64,000 nucleotides of DNA, from positions 12,972,017-13,036,016 of the forward strand of contig NC_088307.1 in assembly GCF_032854445.1 (NCBI RefSeq), written 5' to 3'. The position numbers were made by a program, and so were the translations under genes. Below, piece after piece: positions 1-12,141 of this stretch. This DNA is from Liolophura sinensis (Eukaryota; Mollusca; Polyplacophora; Chitonida; Chitonidae). Within the stretch, counting starts at the first letter, position 1, and every line of letters starts with the position of its first letter. The notes beneath the pieces were generated by a model, which saw nothing but the letters and a program-made list of their open reading frames with translations, was not told where the DNA came from and made no database searches.

Positions 1-381
1 TCGTCAACCAGACAATTGATGTGTATTAAAAGCGACTTTTAGGTTTAATTGAATTGAGTAATACTTGTGGAAAATACATGTGAATTTTATCAACAAACAA
101 CATCGTTTAACAAGAGAGAATCCAGCTGTGCACATTGTACTAAAAGCTACGACCATTGTACGACCTATTTACAAATAATCACCGCCGGAAGGAATGAGCT
201 TCCAGCACCATCATTTAATCCCATCTTTTAAGAAGTGTTAAAAAGCAAATTCTCTTTTAGGGAAAATTTTTGTGTGACCGACATCAAAAAGTATATACTG
301 TATCCAGCTGAACGCTGCCTGTCAGATACCTCAAATTGGGCCCTTAGAACAGCCATAGGGCAGAGGTGATTGTGTACTCAC
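1..381. other. TRIM-A intron 5, truncated by window edge
   Basis: No gene is visible. The sequence aligns without major rearrangement to 13287-13700 in intron 5 of TRIM-B, which shows that the tandem duplication includes introns. Confidence 0.6.
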
Positions 382-518
382 TTGCACATGTGGGGCCCTC
401 CTTTACAATCACATCCCTGGGGATAACAGGGTCAGCCTTAACACACTCATCCAATTTTTGTTTAGCTTCTCTATAAGCCCTTCTACAATCTTCGATCCCT
501 TTGGACAGGTCATCAATC
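382..518 (-). CDS. TRIM-A exon 5 (linker before SPRY)
   Basis: Acceptor CTCCAG, donor GCAA|GTGAGT, 137 bp. It encodes IDDLSKGIEDCRRAY onward and ends PRDVIVKEGPTCA plus one base, the same phase as in the other three genes. The next exon (SPRY) falls outside the window. Confidence 0.85.
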
Positions 519-3500
519 CTGGAGGAACACAAGAACAAAGTCAAACCCATCACAACGTCAGTAATGCATTCCTGTACGTTTATTTACAATTTGTATCTTA
601 AACAATATTAAAATATCAAGAATGAGACTTTTTTTTTTGATTGGTGTTTTACGCCGTACTCAAGAATATTTCACTTATACGACGGCGGCCAGAATTATGG
701 TGGGTGGGAACAGGGCAGAGCCCTGGGGAAACCCACGACCATCCGCAGGTTGCTGGCAGACCTTTCCACATATGAGCTGGACTTGAACTCACAGACTTGA
801 AAACTAGCTTAGCTTAGTTTTATGTCCTCACGTTATATGGCAGATGTTTAGTTTCGCGCGGATATGTAAAGCTAACACAGATCACTGATGTACCGTGGAG
901 GGCAAAGTGACTCTATGTGAAATAAATAAAATATTACAGACCTTTCCATTAATTGTTTAGAGCCCTGGAAGGAAAACAACAACAATTTTGAGGAAATACT
1001 TCATTAATTTGAAACTCTCGGTGATCTCTGGGGCATGAAGCTGGATTAAATGTTGTCTCAAATATATATAAATATATTTTCGAAAAACCGAAAAAAAGCC
1101 AACTGTACTCTTAATTTTATAAAGTCAATCAAACATCAGAAAACAGTGACAAGTAATAGCCAATTATATCAGTCTTATGTCATCTAAGCTATACAAAACT
1201 GACCTCAGTCTACTAAAAGCATCTTCTGATTCGGGGCATATAAAATCACGTTGGGAGTAGACCTTGAGTTAATGAACTCAAACGATCGTTGGAAACTGAT
1301 GTTTATTAACTTTCCTTTTCTTGCGAACTTTCATGTATTTTGATATAATCCTTACTGATGCACAAAGAAAAATAGACATTTTTAAGATTTCACTTATTGA
1401 CGACATCAAATTATTACTTAATTCTGTTTAATTTTTTCATGTCTCAACTTGAGAATTGTGGAAAATTACGGGAATTGTGAGAACCTTGAACAAATTGATT
1501 GCATCATGCACCCCCTTCAAAATCGTAACATGTAAAGTCAACTAACTTAAGCCCGTACCCAGCCTAAGTGTAATAACTACAAGCAGCTGTGAGAGAAAAT
1601 CGGCAGAGTTTATTTTTACCTGTAAAAATTCCACTTCCGAGCAAGATAATAACTTTTGACACGGCTTATGTATTGATTGCATTCTCCGCAAATGGATTTC
1701 AATTTCATTTTTGAAAACTGCACATTCAAGGCCCCAGATTGAATGTCTTTTCCTTACAGCTTCAAGAGAAGTTTTCTTCCAGGAGTCCAAAACGTTCAGG
1801 GCTATTGTGTACGCTCTCTGTATTTCGGTTGTATGAATATCTTCATTCATCTGACAAAAAGAAATATCATTTGTTTTACATTAAAATGATGTCATTTTTG
1901 ACTGTGGCTTTATGTTAGAAGATTTGTCATGCACCTAGCAAGTGCGGCGGCTTGTGTCGGTATCTGTCTGGATTTCTTCACCCACAAACTTGTCCACCGT
2001 CATATAAGTAACAGTTTAAAGCACCAGTAAAGCAAGAAAACAAATAAATGATACAAAGTAAGTGATACAAAAATGTGAATTCAAAGCTTGTTTGACAACC
2101 ATTAGGGTGGGTAGCTGTTAAAAGTTCTGAGGATAAAATGTCTGTTGTCATTAACAACATTAATTGTTATATTATTACATCTGAGCTGTGAAATGCGGTC
2201 ATGTGACGCCTTTACTTCAGTCGTGGATTTATTTCCATTGCTTGGGAAACTGGAAACGTTTTAAATCCACGTGTGGAAACAGACATTTACATACCAACTG
2301 TCAACCAAGATGGTCGTTCCAGGTAAATAATCGCAAGCTAATTGCACAAACGACGTTTAACACAAACCACCAAAAGACCAAGGAAATATATCATGTCAGA
2401 AATTAATAATGCAAAACCAAGCAGAGGTCTGTTCATATACCCAACATTGCCGGTCTAATGCAACACGATGAATATATGGCCTCTAGAGCAGGTAGTGCCA
2501 GATATTATGGACAGTGTGTCCATATTTACTTTGAAGAGAATTATAACTGCTGTAAGACGTATGAAGACGTTTGATGGAATATAAGAGGAGGTTAATCGTC
2601 ACATAACACACAGGATTTAACAAATGCTACAAGGCGAGATATGTACACCCTATGTGCAGGGCCCCTTGGTATAACAACGGTGGAAAACTAACAAAAACAT
2701 ACATAAAATACATCCCTTGCAATTTTTATTTATATAAGTCGAAACAGCATGTACAGCAATCAATGAAAGCTTTCCGGATTTCATAAGATAATGGAAAACA
2801 GACAGCATGTCTTAACATGACGGAAAATTTTATTATAAAGGAAGATTACTGAAGGGCTAAGATCCATGTACTTGCTCCAATTCAGACAACATTTGTAGAA
2901 TGACATTCGTACCATTTTGTTACAGATATATTAACGGGGTAAAAAGATAACGTGACGGTCTCATTTTCTAAACTAGTGATCATCTCAAAATCAAACAAAC
3001 GGTATTTAGAGATCATTCAAACAAATTAAGCGGAGAGATAATGTTCATGAATCATTCTACACCTAATACCATGACATGTGCATAATGGAATGTTGATGGC
3101 GATGAATTCACGTATTCTCATGCCCAAAATCTCCATCACCACCTATCACTAAAACAATTGTTTCAGCCATGTCGCTTTTTATATAATAGATGAACAACAA
3201 ATATAAGAAAAAATACCTCACACTCGTCGGGCAATGTATACCTTCTATATGTCAAATTCTTAGGAAAACATTCGTATTGTTTTTTTTTTCTTATCGACAG
3301 AAATAGGTACCTTAATATCACGTTGCAGTTGTTCAAATACAGACAGAGCATCTTTTGTTTCTGTGATGAGATTTGTCAGATGACCAGTTTTGTCCACAAA
3401 TGTCTCCTGTAGAAAAAAATGTTGAACAATATGACAGGCGGAGACATGGAATCTTAAGTATATTACTTATCTTTGCACACCATACAAACATATTATATAA

Positions 3501-5580
3501 ACTAAAATGTTCTTTTCTTGCTTCGTACAGCGACTAGAGATTTGAAAACAGACGGACTACCTTGTGTGACGCGTACAGTTATAACTGTATACAAAACTAT
3601 TTATTTGATGTCACGCGCATGTATGTAAATGTAAAAAGCCTTTGACGTGGTTATTAACCCCATTCATCTGATTTCCTTGCCATGAAGATTCTAGTGGCAG
3701 TAAGCGATAGAGAATAATTTTAATGACGACAGTTATTTGATTTTACATACAGCTTTATTGTAGGTTTCTTAACTTCAACCAGTATGGCATGCCCGTCAAT
3801 GTGGTTCTCTGGCCGAAAATTAGTTTATGGTGTACATAAATGTTACATGTCAAAACTTGGCACATGGCGTTTACTCCAGACACACCGGATTTCTCCATCC
3901 ATAGCACAAACCGTGTGATAGAGGTGAAATACTAGGATAAGGACTAAACGCCTCTCAATCTTCTTGATTCTGACCTACGAACTGTGACTTGTGGTACAAG
4001 CTGTCTTTCATGTGCCTTGATTCCTTCGTATTGCTCATCCACTGATCTTGATAAATACCTTGGTTAGGTTCGCGTTTCTAACTACTAGGTATTTTAATTA
4101 TTTGTTTGGCGTTCAGTGCTCGTTGGGCCGTTTGCATGATATTCCGTCCGTCGACGTCCACTTGTCTTCCACCAATACAGTACATAAGCATGTGTTACAC
4201 ATGATAATTTGTTAGTAGTTTACTAAATATCGATTGTTTACCTGGAGGACTCAAATCAATTCAACATCTTAAGCGGCTGATCGCGGTTATAGATCAGTTC
4301 GTGGCGTCGCAGATTTTTAATTGGCAAACTTTATACTTGACTATTACCATGCACCAGGAAATGGCCCAGTTATCGGTGAGTTCGGGAATTGAACTAAATG
4401 TGCTATGACTACGTGCCTTGTCTGATGTCTGCTGTGTTGGTGATCTAGTTGGGCAGCACCATAGGCACGACGACAGCCAAAACCGGCTTGCTTGAAGGTG
4501 ACAGAAGCAAAGTACAGTAAAGCCGAAATGCTGTTCATTGTGACATTTACCCATAAGTAAACAACAGTTGGACAAAGACTGGACCACTTTTCGCTTTTAC
4601 TCCGCTATATTCTCCCCATTTTGATACAATCATCATTGATTCTCACTGAAGTTCCCTATACAGCTATTCATACATTTCTCATCAAAATGCCATTCAAATG
4701 GCATCGTGCATGTACACTGTTACACCCAGCTACACCTTACGCACAAGTCGTTAATTGGTCAAATGTTCTTATGCCTTGTACTGTCCAAAGAACTCAAATT
4801 TACAACAGTTAACTTCCTTCTACAGCAGATCTTTGGTCATCGCATGCAAAGAAAGCAGTCGATTTGTCGCTTGAGTCATAGCAGGGAAGGGCGACTTACC
4901 TTATTTCTGCCTGAAGCTGTCTCTATATCCAGGCTGCTGTGTTCAGGATGCTCTGATAGGCAACTAGGACAGATGACAGTCTTACACGTTACACAGTAAA
5001 TAGAGAGTGGCTGACTGTGCTTGTCACATACAGGCCTGGGCTTTGATCCAACTGTTTTGTCGGTTATTCCGTGCCCATCTGTCACCTTCTGGGCCAAGAG
5101 CTCACTTACAGGTATAATTGTGTGGCGTTTGAATGACTCTCTCATTGGGTGTAATGAGGCCAGGCAGTCATGACAGAAAAAGACGTCACAGTTGGAACAA
5201 AATGTGGTGGCGGCAGAGGCACCTGCGTCTTCACACTTTGAGCACATTGGCGTGTCCCCTTTAGCTTTGATGTCTGGTTGCATTTTCGTCAGTTCGTCCT
5301 TTTCTTTTAGTTCTTTGCTCATAGACAGAGCCTTGACATCCCCGTGTGTTAAGACGGTGGGAGCGCGACACTTGGGACAGTTGATCTGCTGAGGATGGGA
5401 ATTACTGCCCGGGGGACTGGCTTTCTCCTCAGCCTCGTTGGGTTTTGACTTCTCCAGAAAAAGTCTCAGACATTCCCGACAGAATCTATGGTGGCACGGC
5501 AGGGACTCTGCCTCCCGGAAAATATCCATACAGATGGAGCAACACAGCTCATCTTCCTTTGCTTGTATGGATTCAGCCAT
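382..5580 (-). CDS. TRIM-A: RING-B-box-coiled-coil gene, 3' part outside window
   Basis: Multi-exon TRIM-family gene read right to left. Exons: 5580-4900 (RING and both B-boxes), 3406-3311, 1850-1620, 964-942 and 518-382. Every junction has a GT donor and AG acceptor and the frame stays open, giving about 389 codons before the window ends inside the last intron. Exon sizes 96, 231 and 23 bp are the classical TRIM coiled-coil layout. The SPRY exon is not in the window. By alignment of bases 1-350 with 13287-13700 of the neighbouring paralogue, it should lie about 1.1-1.2 kb left of base 1. The family acts as cytoplasmic or nuclear E3 ubiquitin ligases that dimerise through the coiled coil; that role is inferred here. 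No lesion is visible in the five exons. An AG acceptor just before the ATG suggests an upstream 5' UTR exon, which I could not place. Confidence 0.85.
639..797 (-). mobile_element. Molluscan tRNA-type SINE, 5'-truncated (family 1)
   Basis: Read on the minus strand it has the box B region (GAGTTCAAGTCC), the body with GGTCGTGGGTTTCC, and the tail TATAAGTGAAATATTCTTGAG, and ends in a short A-rich run. The tRNA head with box A is missing. Other copies of this family lie near 5.8, 6.2, 14.5, 24.8, 27.3, 43.4 and 54.7 kb. Confidence 0.8.
942..964 (-). CDS. TRIM-A exon 4 (23 bp)
   Basis: Acceptor TTCCAG and donor AAAG|GTCTGT bracket exactly 23 bp encoding GSKQLME plus two bases of an Arg codon completed by exon 5. 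A 23-bp exon at this place is characteristic of TRIM genes. Confidence 0.8.
965..1619. other. TRIM-A intron 3, no feature seen
   Basis: AT-rich intronic DNA with no coding frame or repeat that I recognise. Confidence 0.5.
1620..1850 (-). CDS. TRIM-A exon 3 (231 bp, coiled coil)
   Basis: Acceptor GTCAG, donor ACAG|GTAAAA, 77 codons in phase 0. It starts MNEDIHTTEIQRAY and ends SCSEVEFLQ. The Met is internal to the protein and is not a start codon. The pattern LxxWKKxSxEAVRKRHSxWxLEC is shared with the other three genes of the window. Confidence 0.88.
2180..2660. repeat. Dispersed repeat copy in TRIM-A intron 2
   Basis: The segment aligns in the same orientation with 7970-8600: shared blocks around the CCAGGTAAATAATCG motif, the ATTATGGACAG/ATTCTGGACGA block and the GAGAATTATA block, in the same order. 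The small open frames in it are not conserved enough to be coding. It may be a relic mobile element. The rest of intron 2 (1851-3310) shows nothing. Confidence 0.5.
3311..3406 (-). CDS. TRIM-A exon 2 (96 bp, coiled coil)
   Basis: Acceptor CTACAG, donor AAG|GTACCT, 32 codons in phase 0. It begins ETFVDKTGHL and ends LQRDIK, with hydrophobic residues in coiled-coil heptad spacing. It matches the 96-bp exon 2 of the neighbouring paralogue at about two thirds of residues. Confidence 0.87.
3407..4899. other. TRIM-A intron 1, homologous to TRIM-B intron 1
   Basis: No exon is seen. Segments 3740-3870 and 4110-4330 align with 22925-23050 and 23160-23345 in TRIM-B intron 1, for example around GACGTCCACTTGTCTTCCAC. 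This supports duplication of the whole gene. Confidence 0.55.
4900..5580 (-). CDS. TRIM-A exon 1: RING, B-box 1, B-box 2
   Basis: 227 codons from ATG (MAESIQAKEDEL) to the donor AAG|GTAAGT. RING C3HC4 ligands: C14, C17, C29, H31, C34, C37, then the CPKC pair at the end of the RING. B-box 1 begins at the MCSKCEDAG motif and ends at FKRHT. B-box 2 runs from VCDKHSQ to EHPEHS. All zinc ligands are present. The start is chosen because the paralogue on the plus strand starts at the same aligned ATG and an acceptor (CGCAG) lies 17 bp upstream with an in-frame TAA between them. Residue 24 is Ala where the paralogues have Pro. Confidence 0.93.
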
Positions 5581-5840
5581 CCTTATTCGTCTGTTTTCTG
5601 CGAAAAGAATACAAGGTATATTAATAGATACAATTCAATAGAACATCGTCAAATATCAATTTAATAATAATAATAAATATCTTTTTTCACCTAAGCAACC
5701 CATAGCTATAAATCTGACGAAAATATTGTTTTCTTTTAACCTTACAGGAAAGTAATTGACAACAAAGCAATGGTAGAGCTACATGCACATGGGCACTTGC
5801 AGGAATAGCGCGTCAACCCACTTGGGAGGGGGTTGGGGGG

Positions 5841-6058
5841 GGAGCTCCGTGGCTCAGTTGGTACAGCGTAATGACCCAGGAGTCTTTTACCAATGCGGGC
5901 TCTGTGAGTTCAAGTCCAGCTTATGCTGGCTTCCTCTCCGGCTGGTAATGGGTTCCCCTCGTGCTGTGCCCGGTTTCCACCCACCATAATGCTGGCCGCC
6001 GTCATATAAGTGAAATATTCTTGAGTGCGGCGTAAAACGCCAATCAAAAAAAAAAAAA
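5841..6058 (+). mobile_element. tRNA-type SINE, near full length (family 1)
   Basis: The head contains a box A-like TGGCTCAGTTGG and box B GAGTTCAAGTCC. The conserved body and tail TATAAGTGAAATATTCTTGAG follow, ending in an A-run at 6046-6058. About 50 bp of the head and body are missing compared with the copy at 43.4-43.7 kb. Confidence 0.85.
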
Positions 6059-6160
6059 TTAACCCATTTGGCTTCAAATTTGGCCACGAATGAGCACATT
6101 TTGTGAATGTAACAAGTAATGTTGAGATCTGTTGGCTTTCGTTGAAGTTCGCAAAATTTT

Positions 6161-6327
6161 GTTTTACGCCGTAGCGGCCTGCTTAAGAATATCGCACTTA
6201 TTTGACGGTGGCCAGCATTATGGAGAAGGCAAACCTGACACAGCCCTGGGAAATCCGCGACCATCCGCAGGATGATGGAAGACCTTCCGACATACGACCG
6301 GAGAGGACGCCAGCATAAGCCAACAAG
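6161..6327 (-). mobile_element. tRNA-type SINE fragment (family 1), diverged
   Basis: On the minus strand the body and tail of the family are recognisable (CGGATGGTCGCGGATTTCCC, AAGTGCGATATTCTTAAG). It is more diverged than the copy 100 bp to its left and lies in the opposite orientation. Confidence 0.7.
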
Positions 6328-6439
6328 CTAACTATTTAAAGATAAAATCCTATGATTGAAAACTTGCTTGCCAAACGTGGATAGTTTTCACTGCGATCGT
6401 CCAGCTTTTTCCCCTCACAAAAATGGCCGCTATCGAGTC

Positions 6440-6760
6440 GGTGTGCAATCCTTTATAATAAGGTTAAACAAATATTGAATATATAAGTAAACACTATCGG
6501 ATATCCTGAGGGTGGAGACAGCCCATACTGTTGACACAGACCCCATACTAGATCGAGTTAAGACGTGAGTAAGCATGTCATACGCGTCACTAGAAATCCT
6601 TACACAAGTAACTTGTAGGGGCGCACCTGTTGACACACCCGTAGGGCAGGTGGGTAGACCGAATGCACATGTATAGGCCTATGTAATAGCCGAAAGATCT
6701 CCGAGGAGTGACAGACCGGACTGTTCAACTGGTCTATCCACGGTAACATATCATAAAACG
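6440..6760 (-). repeat. Upstream module shared with TRIM-C and TRIM-D
   Basis: The segment aligns in the same orientation with about 41720-42110 (upstream of TRIM-C), and in inverted orientation with the 46.9, 48.75 and 50.55 kb regions upstream of TRIM-D. Shared marks are GTGGAGACAGCC, the GGGCAGGCGG/GGGCAGGTGG block and TAGGCCTATG. It lies about 1 kb upstream of the TRIM-A start, so it may be an old promoter-proximal part of the gene family. Confidence 0.55.
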
Positions 6761-7845
6761 CATTGTTTTGGGTGACGTCATAATTATTCAAAATCAAGTT
6801 GCATGCTGGACGTTAGGCGTGGAGAGTAATTTGTTTTAAACTGACTGCACCAAGAAGCGGTTAGATCAAACGCCACGCATCAACACAGCCTGCACTATTA
6901 ATAGATTACATGGTTTTAATTTCCTAACATCCATCTCTAACTCCACACCGCCATGAGATCATATACTACAAGAGATAAAATAAAATTCAGTTAGTAAGGT
7001 TATATCACACTAAAACGTGTAAACAATTCCAAGTATGGCATTGTCAGTAACAAGGTTTACAGTTAGGTCGATAGAGGTGTAGGTAAGTGGTATCGCCCTC
7101 CGTGAAAATACGTTGAACTCCGTCCAATATCCAGCATGCCACTGCTTTTTTTATAATTGTGACGTCACCCGAAACAATGGGTTCTTACCGTCGAAACCGA
7201 GCTTATGGTCATGAATTAGAAAAAGTGTTCAAACGTCATTTTCCCTGGGAGGATATAGACTTCGAGCATATCCATGGTTAGAGCTTGTTTTGTTACGTGT
7301 CACTGACTAAAGCAATTTTGGTAGAGACAACTTTACAGGGAGCTGAATGTAGGTGACTCGCTAAAAGAAATAGTCTATAGTTATAATTATTTGACCTAAA
7401 CGAACATAGTCATCTCTATATATATTGGAATGTAAACCCATTTTGCACTTTGGATTTTTCAACACACTAAACGGAAGATTTATTTGTTGTTATTGTGTAA
7501 AATACGTTAAAAAACAATAAGTAGATGTATAGATAAATGTTTCTGCGAATAAATATAACGTAAATTCTAGCATTGGCAATGTTCTAACCTGACGAAAACA
7601 CATTACTCAAGTTTTTTTGTTTTTGAAAACCGGATACTTATAATCATCCATTATATTACTGGCCTGTACTTTGATTTGTTCAAAAATTTTGGGATTTATC
7701 CCTGAAGTAGAATATTCATTCTGAAACACATGGGGTGAAGTGTTTAAATCAAAATAGGTCATGTACTTCTGAGCACAATAGTGTTTAAGTCCTGATATAC
7801 CTAATTGCATAGAAACTTGGCCAATAATATAAAAGTGAAACGCAC

Positions 7846-8885
7846 ATGAGCAGAGAACCCTGGCGAAGGATGTAAAAGCGAGATCCACACAAGTAGAGAA
7901 CATTATCGGAGAACTTAAAAGTGACACGTACCCCTGTAGAGAGCCTTGGCTGAGGATAAAAATGTAAGACAGACACCTGTAGAGAAGCTTGTCGGAGGTT
8001 GGAAACGTAAATCTATGCATCGAAACAGACATTTGTATGTGAGCCTTCAACCAATACGAACGTTCCAGGTAAATAATCGAGAGGCAAATTCCCCAAAACA
8101 ACATATAAGACAAAATCATGAAAGAACTAAGAAAGTGTATAAAGTAGAAAAATAGGACGGAATCATGCAAAGAGAAAAAGTCAACAGTTTTCAGTGGTGG
8201 TGGAAAGACACAAGGTATGTTTTAGACCACTGACTGAAATCAGTATTCAAATCGTGTAACATGATAGAATATCAGCTGTCGATAATGAAATCTCGGTTGA
8301 GCTTTGATTGCAACTGTTCACATATCCAACGTGGCGATCTAATTCAACACGACACCGGGGTTAAGCGGAATGAGACACAGTTATGAAACAGGGCGCCAAA
8401 GATTCTGGACGATCTGTCCATATTTTCTTTCAAGAGAATTATACGCGTTGTAAAACTTAAGAAACTTGGAGTGAAAGCGTTTCATCGAATAACCTTGACA
8501 CACTAGTTTTAGCAGTAATAACTTGTGACGTTGATTGAAATTGTCACACAAAACGCAGGATCTAACAATGTTACAAGTCGAGATATGTACACGAAATGTG
8601 CATGGCCCTTCATACGAGGCCCACCCTGCAATCGTGGCGGAGGATGTAAAAGTGAGACCCACAGCAGAAGAGAACCTTGATAGAGGACTCAAAAGCGAGA
8701 CCCATACCTGAAGGGAACCTTGGAGAAGATGTAAATGTGAGACACAACCCAGCAGAGAACCTTGGCAAAGGATGTAAATGTGAGACACACACCAACATGG
8801 ATCCTTGGCGAAGGATGCAATAGCGAGACCCACACCTCAACAGAACCTTGACGAAGGATGCACATTTGAGGTACACACCTGTATT
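7846..8885. repeat. Dispersed minisatellite, unit about 43-46 bp, two blocks
   Basis: Degenerate units of the form gaaccttggcgaaggatg-taaatgtgagac-cacacc occur at 7846-7985 and 8625-8885, separated by the copy of the dispersed repeat (7970-8600). The same unit recurs in the same orientation at 43215-43830. Open frames on the minus strand here are repeat artefacts. Confidence 0.7.
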
Positions 8886-10037
8886 TTTGAAAACAACATT
8901 TCAAATGCCATATTCTAAAATTTTCTAGGAAAGTGCCCTTACCTTCAAGAAAGATTCAACTATGGAGCCAAAGTCGCTTAACACGTGCCCGGATAAAGAT
9001 TCTGTAAGCTTCACGAAGGTGTTCAAGAGTCTCTACTACTGACGAAGTATCATTTAGCGATGGACGCTTCAATATGTGGACTGGTAAGACTACTGGCTGT
9101 CAGCTGACTTGGCTAACCCTTACAACGGGAACAACGGGTCGTCATGATACCAGAACGCTACTTACTGAACCGTATCGAGGCTATTAAAAATTTCAAGATC
9201 GTAGATCTTTCATTTTTTTTTTTTGTTATTTAGAACTCTTCGCGATCGAGCTGAAATTACGAAACAGGGACTAAATACCGACAAGTCATGTTCTCCTGCT
9301 GCATGCGTTTGGAATATCATCTCCGCTCCCTCATATTTGGTACATCTTTGAAGAGGAAAGAACACACATAACCACACTTAGTATACTTAGAAATTTGGAT
9401 GTCAGATCCTGCTGCACAGAATCTGGCATTCTGGCAGCCTCTTGAGATGAACCTTTCATAAATGTGTCACTCTCGATGATAAGTTGGTGGTGGACACGAT
9501 AACGTCCGACACGTAACGTATATGGCTGATGTCGCTCAGGTCGACCAAGGGCGGCAACTGCTGTGCTTTTAAAAAGATTATTTCCTGACTTTTTGTAATG
9601 GAAACGGTACTTGTAGATCTGACTTTAATTAGCGGGCACTACATTTGCTGCACTGGTAAATAATAAATTGCATTCTGTACATCCTGTATAATTGTGATGT
9701 TTCTTTAGGGCCTACATACACGTCACTTCGATCGAGTGGACGTAGTGTTACTGCGCAGGGCCCATCACTGAAAGCTGAATTTAAAATTACAGGTTGGAAA
9801 ATATGGATCCTAAAGAAACCAACATTAAGATAAGTTTCATGAAAACCATAGTTAATGTTTTCCCACGTTGAATATCATCGAGTGACACAAAAAAATATAA
9901 TAAGAGGGTATCGATTTTTTTAAACAAAATTTTATTCAAAGAAATGAACAGGACTGACAAGCAGACAGATCCTGTGAAAATGTCTCTGTACGTAGAATAT
10001 TGTTTACAATACATGTTGAATAAAAGTTCAGTTTTAT

Positions 10038-10318
10038 TGCAGTTTCATACTTAATTGTTGCTAATAGGAAATAGAAAATTCATATTTAATTGTTGCTAAT
10101 AATAAATATAAGGTTCATATTTAATTGTTGATAATAGGAAATGTAAGGTTCATATTTAATTGTTGATAATAGGAAATATAAGCTTCATATTTAATTGTTG
10201 ATAATAGGAAATATAAGGTTCATATTTAATTGTTGATAATAGGAAATATAAGGTTCATATTTAATTGTTGATAATAGGAAATATAAGGTTCATATTTAAT
10301 TGTTGATAATAGGAATAA
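10038..10318. repeat. 35-bp tandem repeat, about 8 units
   Basis: The unit contains TTCATATTTAATTGTTGATA followed by ATAGGAAATATAAGG. The left units are more diverged (GTTGCTAATA), and the right units are nearly identical, which suggests recent expansion on the right side. Confidence 0.9.
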
Positions 10319-10654
10319 TAATGTTAAACAAAGGTGAAACTATATCCCTGGTGTGATCATATATATGTAGGCCTATATATTCATAAACATGCGGACACAC
10401 ACCATTATGTTTAAATGATTACATGCGTAGTTATATTGATACATCAGAGTGAAATAAAATATACCAGGTCAAGGTTTGTGAGGCATGGAAGCGGGATACG
10501 CTACAAGAGGAAGTAGTCGCTAGTTCAGTATTCTCTGTTGAACGAAAAGGTCTAATATCTGGGCTGTATATGCGAAAAAACAACTATCCAAGACAACACC
10601 GGTGTTGTCGAAATGAGTTAGGCTAAAATAGCATTATTAGCTCCCCAGTGATTT

Positions 10655-10890
10655 TACCTGAGAGTGGGTATTCCACCTTGGAGATGATTCAAAGTGTAAG
10701 GCGGAGATGGCAATGCCTTGTCTAAGCTTGGATAAAGCTGTATGGGGCGTTTATGAGAAAAGTGGAACAACTTGTTTAGGCGATCGAACTGACTGGTCAA
10801 GATTGGTATGGGGGAGAGTGGGATTCGAACACACGAACACAAGGCTTTAGAACATTCCATTATCCCAGTGAGCTATCCGAGATGACCTCA
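10655..10890 (-). mobile_element. tRNA-headed SINE of another family
   Basis: On the minus strand a tRNA-like head has box A GATAGCTCACTGGG and a near-perfect box B GTTCGAATCCC, followed by a non-tRNA body of about 150 bp. The head does not fold as a complete tRNA by eye, so it is called a SINE rather than a tRNA gene. Confidence 0.5.
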
Positions 10891-11578
10891 TAAGAAGGTT
10901 ATATATCATAAGAATGTTATATGTGGGTTCATTCGTTTCTCATCAGTGTGAAATTTTTTTCTAACAGTTTCGTTCTCCGCCTTCACTTCAAAAACGCCAA
11001 GTTTGCCAGTGTGAGAAATGGCTTAGTCGCGCCATCAGTTGTCTTAGGCACAAATATGAACAACAGAACAGAGTTTGTACTAAGGTCAACTGGTGGATCT
11101 AATGTGTGGCATTCTGATTACAAACATTTTGGATGTCTCCAGGCCCGCTTATTTCAATGGGATAGAAATTGTATATTCTACTATCAGACTTCCCTAGGGT
11201 GTATGTAACCTTCAATCCATCTTTCCGCATAACTAATCGTAGACCGAGTCTCTGTCCATAATCTTACACACCCAGTGTATGCTCAGGTATAATCTCTATA
11301 GAGGAAAACCGCCTGGACTCCCATTGGCTGAAAGCTCTAACACTGTTGTGCAAAAACTTCATATAACATCGTCACGAAAGATCAACCATGCTAGATATTA
11401 TTTTCAACTATGCGAATAATGCGGCTCAGCCGGCACGAAAGAGCATTCACTGACGCTAATTATGATGTAAGGTTTTTTTTTAATTATTTGTTTGAAATGA
11501 CACCGCGGATGACAAGCTATTGCCATTCTTTTATCTGATATACAATGATAAAAACTGAACTTCATCAGAATTCAATCG

Positions 11579-12141
11579 TCAGGTGGTGTTCAACATGTCG
11601 CAGAGAACTCGAGGAAGGGTCACAGCGTCACGTGCTACCAGACGAGCAGACGCCGATTTTACCCTTTTGAAGTAGACAAAAGGTATGAGTGGACTGGACA
11701 GATTAAGTTCACTTACAGTGAACATTATCTGTTCATGATCACAGTCCAGAACTGTTAGTGACAGATCGTCACAATTCAGAAATAGGCCGAGGTGTTGAGG
11801 TCCCGCCTGAGGTCGGTGTTGTTGATAGGCTGGTGTGACATAACACCTGACCTTACCATTACCGTACGCCATCACAATATACCAGCTGTTACTGCCGGCG
11901 TGAATCAACCTGAGTGCACTGTTCTCCTGTTCAAGCCCTACACAGCAATAACAATCAGAGTCAGATGATGACGTCAACACACAGATCTCCACCTCCCAGT
12001 AGTGTCTCCCTGTCTGGTACCGACCGTCTGTGACAGCTCTGCACCACCTCCCACCAGACAAATCCCCACACTCTATCATGGAGCCATTCTTAGTGATCCT
12101 TAGTAGGCTGTTACTTGTCTCTGTGAAAGTCAGATCCGGTT
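11579..12141 (-). CDS. TRIM-B exon 6: SPRY/B30.2-like domain
   Basis: Acceptor TTTCAG at 12143-12142; the first two bases complete a Lys codon with exon 5. Open to the TGA at 11579 (DMLNTT end). B30.2 hallmarks: GRHYWEVEI, a YCCVGLE strand, LGLFLNCDDLSLTVLD, and PLIPFVYF near the end. There is no recognisable PRY segment. By family knowledge this domain binds the ligand or substrate. The frame is undamaged although the 5' half of the gene is broken. Confidence 0.88.

Larger units (their letters stand above)
5581..11578. other. Interval between TRIM-A and TRIM-B, no gene
   Basis: I see no convincing coding exon. It holds two SINE copies, the shared upstream module, a dispersed minisatellite, a 35-bp tandem repeat and a tRNA-headed SINE. 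The block 7190-7400 aligns with 28220-28420 upstream of TRIM-B (around CGAAACCGAGCTTATG). Nothing recognisable is seen in 8900-9780 or 10895-11578. TRIM-B's 3' UTR must begin just left of 11579, but no AATAAA is obvious there. Confidence 0.55.

Noticed and set aside
5192-5641. Plus-strand open frames over the TRIM-A RING exon, and similar antisense frames at 24030-24573, 40062-40263 and 51322-52080
   Set aside because: They are antisense shadows of the RING/B-box exons without domains of their own.
7607-8904. Minus-strand open frames of up to 187 codons
   Set aside because: They run across minisatellite units (CVSLLSS, LRQGSL repeats) and a dispersed repeat; the same peptides appear in shifted frames.
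10795-10885. tRNA gene on the minus strand
   Set aside because: Box A and box B are present, but a complete cloverleaf cannot be formed by eye and a SINE-like body follows.
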